Below are positions 1 through 8,525 of a stretch of 64,000 nt of DNA, in pieces. The stretch is from Coemansia sp. RSA 487. Lineage: Eukaryota; Kickxellomycota; Kickxellomycetes; Kickxellales; Kickxellaceae. Each line of letters starts with the position of its first letter. The first letter of the stretch is position 1. Made by a program: the position numbers and the translations under genes. The notes below the pieces were generated by a model. It made no database searches. It was not told the DNA's origin and saw nothing but the letters and a program-made list of their open reading frames with translations. The stretch covers positions 124,001-188,000 of the forward strand of contig JANBRJ010000010.1 in assembly GCA_027577595.1 (NCBI GenBank), in the 5' to 3' direction.

Positions 1-1038
1 AGATGGAGATGTTGCTATTGTTGTTGCTGTTGTTGTTGTGCGATTGCCGCAGAATCGTTGGCAGAGTAGATATTGTGCTGTGTGTGAATGTTGTGGATGA
101 TATGGAAAAATGCTATTCGAATACGCCAGATATCTTGTCATTTATATACGCACCAGATACACCACATGTCTTTAAGTTTTTTTTTATTTAATTACACAGC
201 TGTACTTTTTGCTTATACCACACACTAATAGCGCATATTTGGCACATTAGCGATTGTGTTCAAGCGTCTAGGGTTGTCAAGCAAAATTCCATATATAGGC
301 AGTCTTATACTCGATATGCATAACGAAGTGATTGTTGTGACAACCTTTCTGGTGTTACTTATTCCACAAGTCTGCTTCCAGGCATTCGCTAATCAACTAA
401 GTAGGTTGTCTTCTGGAAGATATGTGGTTAGATGCGCGGTTTGAAAATTGCTGGGATATATGTGCTCTGTCTGGTATTTTTAGAAATGCATAGCAATAAA
501 TAAAACACCAATGCCTTTTTACAGGCGATGATCATCAATACACATGCAGGTGAATGCAATATCTACAGCCATCTATTTTTAAAAAGTGCGTTTAAATGTT
601 TGGATTTAACCAGGCTTGATTTTCTTGATTGGTGGAGCATGCACACTTTCTACTGGCATGAAACTAAAACGCTGCTCTAAAAATAGACCGTTTTTACATG
701 GAGATTTATGAAGAACAATGTCTAACTGCTTTATTTTTAGCAAAGGATGCTACGTAACGACATGAGATATCCACGCATTTGGTGCCCAGTATTCATAGAC
801 CGTCGCTAAATATAGACATGCTATACACACGAGCATATTTAGGCTCTATCTAGAACAGCATACACACGTTTCTCAACGAAAAAGAGATAACCAAAACACT
901 GCGCTGGATAGATAGAATAAACAGCTATTCTATTCAGGCATCCTTCCTGCATCGTATACGGAGGGTTGTCAATATACTTTGTCATTTGCAAATGGAATGC
1001 CACATATTCTGGAGACAAACAATTGCCCGAAAATCGGG
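1..1038. other. Intergenic, upstream of the lysozyme gene
   Basis: No convincing gene. A short TTG/CTG trinucleotide run lies near bases 11-40. The remainder is AT-rich; its short open frames have no recognisable domain and no fungal-gene-like composition. Confidence 0.6.
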
Positions 1039-1046
1039 TATAAAAG
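1039..1046 (+). promoter_or_regulatory. TATA box of the lysozyme gene
   Basis: TATAAAAG lies about 166 bases before the chosen start codon at 1205. That leaves room for transcription to begin near 1070 and for a leader of about 130 bases. This is inferred from the motif and spacing only. Confidence 0.55.
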
Positions 1047-1204
1047 AAACCGATTGCGCCCTGCAATTCAATCATTCAAACACACATCTTATCAACGATA
1101 CCAGCAACAGAAACAGAAACAGCATCAGCTTTACCAGCAACGACTCTGCAACTACACACCTCTCCTGCAATTTACTACAACTCATTAGCTATCCAATTCC
1201 AACA

Positions 1205-2020
1205 ATGAAGATCGCCGCCGTTACCGCAACCGCAGCCTTTGTCCTGGGCTCTTTTGCTCCTGCCAATGGCTACGCCATCACAGGCGACGTCGTCAATTGC
1301 CGCTCAGGCCCCGGCACAAGCTACAGCGTTAAAACGACATACAAGAAGGGCCAGAACGTCTCGGTCTCCTGCCAAACGGCTGGCACCAGCGTCAATGGCA
1401 ACTCCATTTGGGACAAGACTGCCGACGGCTGCTACGTGTCCGACTACTATGTGTCCACAGGCAGCAGCGGCTATGTGACCACAAAGTGCAGCACCGGAGG
1501 CAGCACCGGAGGCGGCAGCAGCAGCTACTGCCCAAACATCAACAGCGCCGGCATCGATATGGTTGCGCAGTTTGAGGGCTTTGTGGCTAGCCCCTCGCCC
1601 GATCCTATTGGCCTCCCAACCGTCGGCTACGGCCATCTGTGCAAGCAAAAGAACTGCGCCGAGGTCAAGTATAAATTCCCGCTGACCACCACCACCGCCA
1701 AGCAGCTTCTCAACGACGACCTGCCTGTATACACAAAGTGCCTTGCCGGCTACCTCAACAGCAAGCCCAAGCTCAACGACAACCAGTGGGCGGCGCTGAC
1801 ATCCTGGGTGTTCAACGTCGGCTGCGGCAACGCAAAGACCTCGACGCTTGTCAAGCGCCTCAACAACGGCGAGAGCCCCAACACCGTCGCTGCGCAGGAG
1901 TTGCCCAAGTGGAGAATGGCCGGCGGCAAGGTTATGCAGGGGCTTGTCAACCGTCGCGCTGCCGAGGTCAAGCTTTTCAAGACCGCCTCCTCCAAGCAGG
2001 CATATCCAAAGTGCTCGTAA
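1205..2020 (+). CDS. Secreted SH3b-GH24 lysozyme (phage-type muramidase)
   Basis: A 271-residue secreted enzyme predicted to cleave the MurNAc-GlcNAc bond of bacterial peptidoglycan. Residues 1-24 form a signal peptide (Lys, then a hydrophobic Ala/Val/Leu core ending near NGYA). Residues about 25-95 are a Cys-rich bacterial-type SH3 domain with the VNCRSGPGT motif. A Gly/Ser linker follows, then a GH24 domain from about 110. The T4-lysozyme triad spacing is exact: Glu124, Asp133 and Thr139, followed by VGYGH. The frame is open farther upstream, but the signal peptide fixes the start at 1205. Such enzymes are known from several fungi and descend from bacterial or phage genes. The likely role is defence against, or feeding on, bacteria. 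Confidence 0.9.
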   Translation: MKIAAVTATAAFVLGSFAPANGYAITGDVVNCRSGPGTSYSVKTTYKKGQNVSVSCQTAGTSVNGNSIWDKTADGCYVSDYYVSTGSSGYVTTKCSTGGSTGGGSSSYCPNINSAGIDMVAQFEGFVASPSPDPIGLPTVGYGHLCKQKNCAEVKYKFPLTTTTAKQLLNDDLPVYTKCLAGYLNSKPKLNDNQWAALTSWVFNVGCGNAKTSTLVKRLNNGESPNTVAAQELPKWRMAGGKVMQGLVNRRAAEVKLFKTASSKQAYPKCS

Positions 2021-3523
2021 ACATTTATCATTCTCAGCTACTCCCTTTTACTTTGTATAAATTCCTAACCTGGTTCAGCTATAAATACAATCATTTGCTA
2101 TTTGAAATCCACCTAAAGTGCTCAGCCTCGAAAAGACAAACTAAATATGAAGATAATCTTATAATTAGTCTCTTGTATGCAATTTCTCCAGATAGCGAGC
2201 AACAAGGAGCCAAAGTTGGGGACCAGTTTTTTTTTAGCAGAAACTAATGTTTTGGAAAGGAATAGTTTCGCTGTGAAAGTTTAATCAGATCCACAGTCTT
2301 TAAATGTTGTAAGTGGTGTGTCGTTGCGAAGCATATTGGTTCTGTCAATGATATCTCCTCGATTCGACAAAAAATAGTATAAATAGAGTTTGGACATGCA
2401 AGCACAAACACTGTGACTAGTAGCGCTGGTTACTGAGGTTCATCATCTGTCAGACACTCAAAATATTTCAAGCGTTTGCTAAGCAGGGGCAATTGGCTAA
2501 GTATTCACGTCAAATGTATCCGCTATCACACAGATTATGCACTTTTGTCGACACGACTGCTCAACAAGAAAGGCATTCACGGTTAGGCTAGTGGTTGACT
2601 AGGGAGATAATACAACGCATTTGTTTACTTTTTCATCGAAATTTTGATTTGATTCATTGGTATGGCGAATTACGGTTTGGACAACCAAGCACAAACCAGC
2701 AATCATGGCCTTGCCCAATGATATCATTGGATTTTTGATAATGTGACTTTAAGCTTGTCGATCCACAGAAGAGAAAATTTTCTCAGAGGTTTGTTTTTGT
2801 TTTGAATAGGGTTAAGCTGGCCAATGCCAACAAACCAAGGAAAAAGTAAACAACGTTCCTAAAGAGCTTAGCCATTAAGAAGAGAGGATACAGTGCAAGG
2901 GCTTGCTTTCCTTTTGTTTACACTATTTTCCAGCCATATCCATTATTATTGTTGTTATTAGCTTTATTTTATAGTTTTGGCAAGTATCTAGAATCATTTA
3001 GACATTGATTGGTTTTTTAATCATGTTTGTGTAGATGGCGATAGGTGCTTGATGGGTTTTTCTAGTGATGGCTAGCTCTTTGAGCTACAGCGAATCGCCC
3101 ATAGAATATTAAAACTAACGAGCTACCTCTTGGATGCAATTGTGCTCCAGAAATATTATCCCTCTTGTTCGTCTTGATTGCTGGAAGTGCATTTCTGTGC
3201 CCCCACCTCCCTTTTCCATATACTTTTTTTTCCTCCTTGTGCATGTGCTTGAACCACGAGGGAAGGGATGGCTAACCAATACTCCACAATTCCAAAACCC
3301 GCCTGTCCATTCCCTGTTTCTCCTTTTCTCCCCTTTCTTTCGCGTTAATATTAATCAACACTATTTTATTTTTATTTTTTCGCGTATACGCCAATTACTA
3401 TAGGGACGTTTTTATTTATTTACAGACGTATTTCGTTACAAAGAACAAAAGACGACGCGTACAGCTACAGCCTTACATCAAGAACACTCCCCCCATTATT
3501 ATCGCCCTCTTATAAAATAGAAG
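2021..3523. other. 1.5 kb intergenic region
   Basis: AT-rich between the lysozyme and the allantoicase-family gene. No protein-like open frame, RNA gene or repeat was recognised. The last 200 bases are pyrimidine-rich on the plus strand, as expected for the leader of the gene at 3524. Confidence 0.6.
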
Positions 3524-5032
3524 ATGGGAAACACGCAGAGTAACCTGCCAACATACTACAACGCAGACCCCAACAACGAGTCGTACACCAACGTGCTCAG
3601 CGACTACGTGGACCTAGCGTCGGCAGCGATTGGAGCCAAGGTGGTCAAGGCCAGCAACGAGCGATTCGGAGCAGCCAAGAACCTGCTAAAGCCCAGCCAT
3701 CCTGAGAAGGGCAGCGGAAAGGACAGGGCTGCTGATGCAGAGATGGACGCGTGGGTAACACGGCGCCACAACCCGGAAGCCGACTGGGCGGTGATCCGAC
3801 TGGGCAGCACCGGGACTATCGCCGGGTTCGACATTGACACGCGTGGACTGGACGGCGAACACGCGGCGCAAGTGTCGATCCAAGGGTGCCTGGCCCCTGT
3901 GGGCACGCGCATCGACAGCAACGGCGAGCTGAGCGGCCAAGAATGGCAAGAGCTCCTGCCGGTAGTCGAAACGGCGGCCAACTCGCGTCACTTGCTGGCG
4001 CTGTGGACGCAGACCAAAGACGAGTTCAACCATGTGCGCATTTCACTGCACCCGGACGGCGGCGTCTCACGGCTCCGCATCTACGGCACAGTCACCAAGC
4101 CTCAAGAAGAAGAAACCGCCTCGGGCGAAATCGACCTTGCGCTGGTGAACTCTGGTGCACGCGTCATCTTGGCCAGCGATGAGAAGCTGGGTGCCAAAAG
4201 CAACCTGATTCTCCCGGGACGTGCAACTCTCGACAGCCCCGAGACGCAAGGGTGGAAGACGCGCAGGACGCAGGCAGCTGACCATAGCGACTGGGCCATC
4301 GTGCGACTAGGAGAGCCCGGGTTCCTGACGCGCATCGAGCTTGATACGCGCACATATGACGGCGACCAGCCAGTGTCGGCAGCCGTGCAAGCGTGCTACA
4401 CGGACATGGTTAATCCCGAGCGCGACTCCGAGTGCTTCTGGTACCAGATCGTGCCGCGCACAGAGCTCAACGCAAACCGTCTGCACCGGATCGACGTCAC
4501 GCTCAACGACGTGCCGTTCTCGCATATCCGCCTCGTCACCTACCCAGACGGCGGCATCAGCAGGATCCGCGCCTTCGGCCAGCGCGTCAAGGAGATTGAG
4601 AAAGAGGCTGCCAGAGAGGAGGCAGAGGCTGCTGCAGAGGCTGCCGTGGCTGTCGAGGCCGGACTTGATGCCGCCACGCCCGAAGCGTCGACCGATGCCG
4701 AGGAAGCGGCAGAGAGCGTCAAGGTGGTTGTCACCGAGGCTGCTGCTGAGGTCACCAAGACTAAGAAGGCTGATAAGCATGTGCGCTCGTCGCCACGCAA
4801 AAAGGCATCCAAGCCCAGCAAACACAGCGCTGCAGCAGAGCCCTCGACCCCTGAGAACTTTTCGTCGCGCTCGGGTGAGCTCCTCCAGGGCTTGACGTCG
4901 CCTGTCGCCCCCAAAAAGCGTGGCCGCCCCCGGTCCCGCGCCGATGACGATACCGATGACGGCTCCATCAACACCGTCGACTCGGGCGCCAAGCGTTCGC
5001 GTCGGAAGGCAAAGTCCCGCAATGCTGCCTAA
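3524..5032 (+). CDS. Allantoicase-family protein with myristoylation-like N-terminus and AT-hook tail
   Basis: A 502-residue protein. Residues about 28-195 and 204-365 are two copies of the allantoicase fold; each carries a W-x-TRR motif, a DWA(V/I)(I/V)RLG strand and a (F/I)(D/E)(I/L)DTR strand. Allantoicase hydrolyses allantoate to ureidoglycolate and urea. Two additions are odd. The protein begins MGNTQSN, a good N-myristoylation pattern. Residues 366-502 form an Ala/Glu-rich helical stretch and then a basic Ser/Lys tail with an AT-hook-like PKKRGRPRSR near residue 463 and a second basic cluster at the end. Usual allantoicases are about 340-370 residues. The GWETRR motif I remember from active enzymes reads AWVTRR and GWKTRR here, so activity is uncertain. 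It may be a true allantoicase with a tail or a re-purposed relative. The next pathway enzyme lies 6 kb downstream. Confidence 0.85.
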   Translation: MGNTQSNLPTYYNADPNNESYTNVLSDYVDLASAAIGAKVVKASNERFGAAKNLLKPSHPEKGSGKDRAADAEMDAWVTRRHNPEADWAVIRLGSTGTIAGFDIDTRGLDGEHAAQVSIQGCLAPVGTRIDSNGELSGQEWQELLPVVETAANSRHLLALWTQTKDEFNHVRISLHPDGGVSRLRIYGTVTKPQEEETASGEIDLALVNSGARVILASDEKLGAKSNLILPGRATLDSPETQGWKTRRTQAADHSDWAIVRLGEPGFLTRIELDTRTYDGDQPVSAAVQACYTDMVNPERDSECFWYQIVPRTELNANRLHRIDVTLNDVPFSHIRLVTYPDGGISRIRAFGQRVKEIEKEAAREEAEAAAEAAVAVEAGLDAATPEASTDAEEAAESVKVVVTEAAAEVTKTKKADKHVRSSPRKKASKPSKHSAAAEPSTPENFSSRSGELLQGLTSPVAPKKRGRPRSRADDDTDDGSINTVDSGAKRSRRKAKSRNAA

Positions 5033-5397
5033 AAAACACACCCTCTTTTTTCCTACTTTTTTCACTGCTACGATTTCCTAGGATTGTTGCGTATTCTTCT
5101 ATAGTTTCTCTTCTTTCTATCGATGGTTTAATGCCCAATTTCATCTTTGCTTATTTACGCTGGCTCCATATTCCAATATATTACCGATCTAAAGAAGAGG
5201 AGGCAGAAAATGGATCAATGAAAAACATGTATTGACGAAAAAAAAAACTTTTTTTCTGTTCAAAAAGTACCAAAAGTCATCAATCAACAGAGAAAATACT
5301 TTCTTCTTGATCTTTTTTCTTTATCTTCGTTCTTCTTGTCAATTTAAGCGTAAATTCCTCACAAAGGATCCGAAATCGGAAAGGAACAAATAAGGAA
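5033..5397. other. Intergenic, TRM8 promoter
   Basis: 365 bases between two tandem genes. It holds A- and T-runs and a pyrimidine-rich stretch before 5398. No gene seen. Confidence 0.6.
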
Positions 5398-6456
5398 ATG
5401 GCAGCCGAGGACATCACAAAGGCACAGCAGGGCCCTAAGCTTCCCCAAAAGCGGTACTTTCGGCAACGCGCACATGTCAACATATTCAACGATATGCCCT
5501 TGGAATACCCGCTCCGACCAAGCGAGCAAGACTGGTCAACGTTCTACCCCACGTACTTCCGTTCCAGCAAGGACCAGGTTGACGCAGCTAACAAAGACTC
5601 ACAGCAGACAAAGCGGCCCATCAGTCCGACCACCCAGAGCGCTGACGAACCGTCGGCTAAACGCGGCCCCGCCGCAACCACAGACCAGCTGCCAGCAAAC
5701 AAAGATAGCACAGCAAAGGTCGAGTTTGCCGACATCGGCTGCGGCTACGGCGGGCTCCTTGTGGCCCTGTCTCCTTTGTTCCCAAACACCCTGATGGTCG
5801 GGATGGAAATACGAACCAAGGTAGTCGACTACCTCCAAAAGCGCATCGAGGCGCTCCGCGAGTTCCAGCACGACCTGGTCCGTCGCAGCAACGCTGGCGA
5901 GAAGCAAATCGAGTGGGTTGATGTCCGCTCCAAGCTTGACCAAGAGATCGCCGCCCTCCATGAGGCAAAGGCTCCTGCAGACAAAAGCAACGAGGAAGAG
6001 GAGGAGCTCCATGACAATGGCGAAACGCATAGGCTGGTTCCAGGCCACTACGAAAACATCGCATCTATGCGCATCAACTGTCAAAAATACTTGCCAAACT
6101 TTTTCGAAAAGGCCCAGCTGTCAAAGCTCTTCATTCTCTTTGCAGACCCGCACTTTAAGCGCCGCAAGCACAAGGCCCGCATCATCTCCGCCACAATGCT
6201 GGCCGAATACGCGTACATCATGCGCATCGGCGGCATCATCTACACCATCACCGACGTTAAGGACCTCCACGACTGGAACGTCAAGCACCTGGACGCATTC
6301 CCGCTGTTTGAGCGCATCCCAGATGCCGAGCTCGAAAACGACCCTGCCATCCCCTGCGTCGTCAACAGCACCGAGGAGGGCAAAAAGGTTGCCAGGAACA
6401 AGGGCGAAAAGCACCTTGCTTGCTACCGTCGTATCGAAGATCCAGCAGAACAATAG
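5398..6456 (+). CDS. TRM8: tRNA (guanine-N7)-methyltransferase catalytic subunit
   Basis: A 352-residue TrmB-family enzyme that makes m7G46 in tRNA variable loops, normally with the WD-repeat partner TRM82/WDR4. The N-terminus has the eukaryotic RQRAHVN and NDMPLEYP signatures. The SAM-binding loop ADIGCGYGGLL is near residues 110-120, then MGMEIR. FADPHFKRRKHKARI and a C-terminal YTITDV-DLHDWN block complete the fold. Two low-complexity inserts enlarge it compared with the usual 250-280 residues: one near residues 62-108 (Lys/Pro/Ser-rich), one near 160-215 (acidic, Glu-rich). These probably form surface loops. Confidence 0.93.
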   Translation: MAAEDITKAQQGPKLPQKRYFRQRAHVNIFNDMPLEYPLRPSEQDWSTFYPTYFRSSKDQVDAANKDSQQTKRPISPTTQSADEPSAKRGPAATTDQLPANKDSTAKVEFADIGCGYGGLLVALSPLFPNTLMVGMEIRTKVVDYLQKRIEALREFQHDLVRRSNAGEKQIEWVDVRSKLDQEIAALHEAKAPADKSNEEEEELHDNGETHRLVPGHYENIASMRINCQKYLPNFFEKAQLSKLFILFADPHFKRRKHKARIISATMLAEYAYIMRIGGIIYTITDVKDLHDWNVKHLDAFPLFERIPDAELENDPAIPCVVNSTEEGKKVARNKGEKHLACYRRIEDPAEQ

Positions 6457-7277
6457 CTCTCTCCTCTCTTTCCCTAATTCTAAAACCACAGCTCTTCTTT
6501 TTCAGAACAAAGCAAAGCTATTTACTTCCGCAAAAACCCTGGCTGAGTGATAATAATTTATTGTACAAAGTTTTTTTGGGTGGTTAGAAAGAAAGAGTGA
6601 AAGAAAGTGAAAGCAGCCCATTGCAAAAGGCCGCTCCCGTCGTACAAATGACAGAAAGAAAAGCAGAAGACAATAGAGAAATTAGTTGAGCATTTAAAAG
6701 ATACAAGCAAGTGTGGTTTGGTTTGGGCGCCGCGACACGCACTGCTTTGGACCTTGAAAGACAGACAGGCCCTTCACTACAAAGTCAAAGGAGGAGAGGA
6801 GCGCGAGCAACAGCACGAGAGCAACTGAACACATCAGGGTGGGATAGAGGCTGTCTTCATGGCAGATGTGATGGATGGGAACATGGTGTGGACAAGGTAG
6901 ATGACCGAATATCACGCAACTCGCGCTTGGCAATTGACAGCATCCACGCTTCTTATCCACCACAGGCGCGTATTAGCCAAGAAAAAAGATGGAGAACGCG
7001 CAGCAGGGAGTATGTGGAAATGTCTATAGGTTAATGTTACAGGGGAAACACTCCAGTGCGTGCAAGAAAGAGAAAGAGACAGTGGTGTATAACAAAAAGA
7101 ACCATTTGTATCTTCAGTCTCGTTCTCACAGGCAGAGGCAGATGTTCCTCAGCTGTCGCATTTTTTTGAAACCACCTCTACCCACTTCTCGTCCTCCACC
7201 ATCATTTCATTAGCCATGGATGGCCCTTGCAAAGTCCAAAGAAAAGGCAACGTACGCAGAGCCCCAGCTACGGTTGT
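6457..7277. other. Intergenic between convergent genes
   Basis: 821 bases between the 3' ends of TRM8 and the acidic minus-strand gene. Mildly purine-rich on the plus strand. Several short open frames overlap but none resembles a protein family. Confidence 0.6.
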
Positions 7278-8525
7278 CTAGTCAGACGAAGACGAAGACT
7301 TGTCCGACCCAGTTGTGATTGCCATAGCTAAAAGCGGCGACACTGGTGGTGTCGATGCTGTAGATGGATGGTTAATTGGGCTGCTGTTCGTTGAGCTTGC
7401 TGCACCACTGCCAGCCCCCTTCTTCTTGCCTTCAGCGGTAGGCACTGCCGCAGCATCGTTATGATTGACAGAGCGCGAGCGCTTGCGGGGCGAGATGATT
7501 GCCTTGTTGCGCGGTATCGAGTTCTTGTCCTGAGTAACCTTGCTACAGAGAATGTCCTCTGCTTCTGAGCTGCGCTTGCGTTTGCACGGCGTAAGACAGT
7601 TGTCGTTAGCAGAGGGCGCGGCAGCAGAAACAGCACTCTTGCTCTTGCTCTCAACGGCCTCCCAGCCTCCGTTGGCGGTAAAAGTCTTTACGAAAATGTC
7701 AACAGAGTCTTCGGTTGCCATGTAGTCCATTGAGCCCTCGGGTGAGTCCAGCGAATCCGGCGAACAGTTGCCAGACTCGGAAACAAACCGCGAGTCGTCG
7801 TCCTCGTCCTCGTCTTCGGCACCATTGTCGTCATCGTCCTCCTCGTCCTCCTCGCTCTTGTGGAAAGTGCTACTTGTCGTGGAGGTGGTGGCACCTGTCA
7901 GTGTTGTTTCAGAGGCATTTGCAAAGGTAGTAAACGTGTCGCTCAGGACCTGGCCATTGGTGTTGGCAAGGATGCGACGGAGCGCTTCTTCAATGTTTGG
8001 CGGCAGGGTGACAAAGTCAGACGAAACAGTTGTGTCAAAGGACGAGGGCTGAGGAGAGCCAAAGTCGGCGGACGTGCCTAAATATACGTCATCACCGTTA
8101 ATACCTGTGGGTGAAGGCAGCGGCGAAGAAATGCATGCGGAAACATCGTCTTCAGTCTCCTCAACAGAGCTGGTGTCATAGCACGACGAGATATCCGCCA
8201 CGTCGACCGAGCTGGAAGACGGGATAGAGATGTAGTTGCTGGTGGCGGCGTCGTATGTAGTGTCGCTAGGCAGTGGGGTCCACTCGGTCTCTTCATCGCT
8301 AACGCTATCGGAGTCGTAGAAGGACTGCGAGGACACTATGTTGAGAAGCTTGGACTTGAAGCTGTTCAGAACAGCCTCGGCAAAGGGATGGTTTACCTTG
8401 CGCGAGTCGGTGATGCGCTCGTACTTGTTGTTCAATGTTTGCAGCGTTGTGATGCACCAGTCGGCTGGTGGCATGTCGATGGGGCTTTCGTTAAAGCTGT
8501 TCATCTTGCAGGTCCTGAAGAACAT
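7278..8525 (-). CDS. Acidic serine-rich protein of unknown function
   Basis: A 415-residue single-exon frame. The first 70 residues look folded (PPADWCITTLQTLNNKYERI, then a helix ending SKLLNIV). Most of the rest is disordered: Ser/Thr/Asp-rich, with an uninterrupted acidic stretch near residues 222-245 and two basic clusters (PCKRKRSS and SPRKRSRS) that look like nuclear-localisation signals. The composition suggests a nuclear regulator, but I recognise no domain. The second ATG at 8504 may be the true start, because an AG splice-acceptor-like site lies between the two. The pyrimidine-rich leader on the minus strand is long. Confidence 0.7.
   Translation of the reverse strand: MFFRTCKMNSFNESPIDMPPADWCITTLQTLNNKYERITDSRKVNHPFAEAVLNSFKSKLLNIVSSQSFYDSDSVSDEETEWTPLPSDTTYDAATSNYISIPSSSSVDVADISSCYDTSSVEETEDDVSACISSPLPSPTGINGDDVYLGTSADFGSPQPSSFDTTVSSDFVTLPPNIEEALRRILANTNGQVLSDTFTTFANASETTLTGATTSTTSSTFHKSEEDEEDDDDNGAEDEDEDDDSRFVSESGNCSPDSLDSPEGSMDYMATEDSVDIFVKTFTANGGWEAVESKSKSAVSAAAPSANDNCLTPCKRKRSSEAEDILCSKVTQDKNSIPRNKAIISPRKRSRSVNHNDAAAVPTAEGKKKGAGSGAASSTNSSPINHPSTASTPPVSPLLAMAITTGSDKSSSSSD

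Noticed and set aside
1304-1648. 114-codon minus-strand frame inside the lysozyme gene
   Set aside because: Ala-rich shadow of the opposite coding strand; the lysozyme has clear domains.
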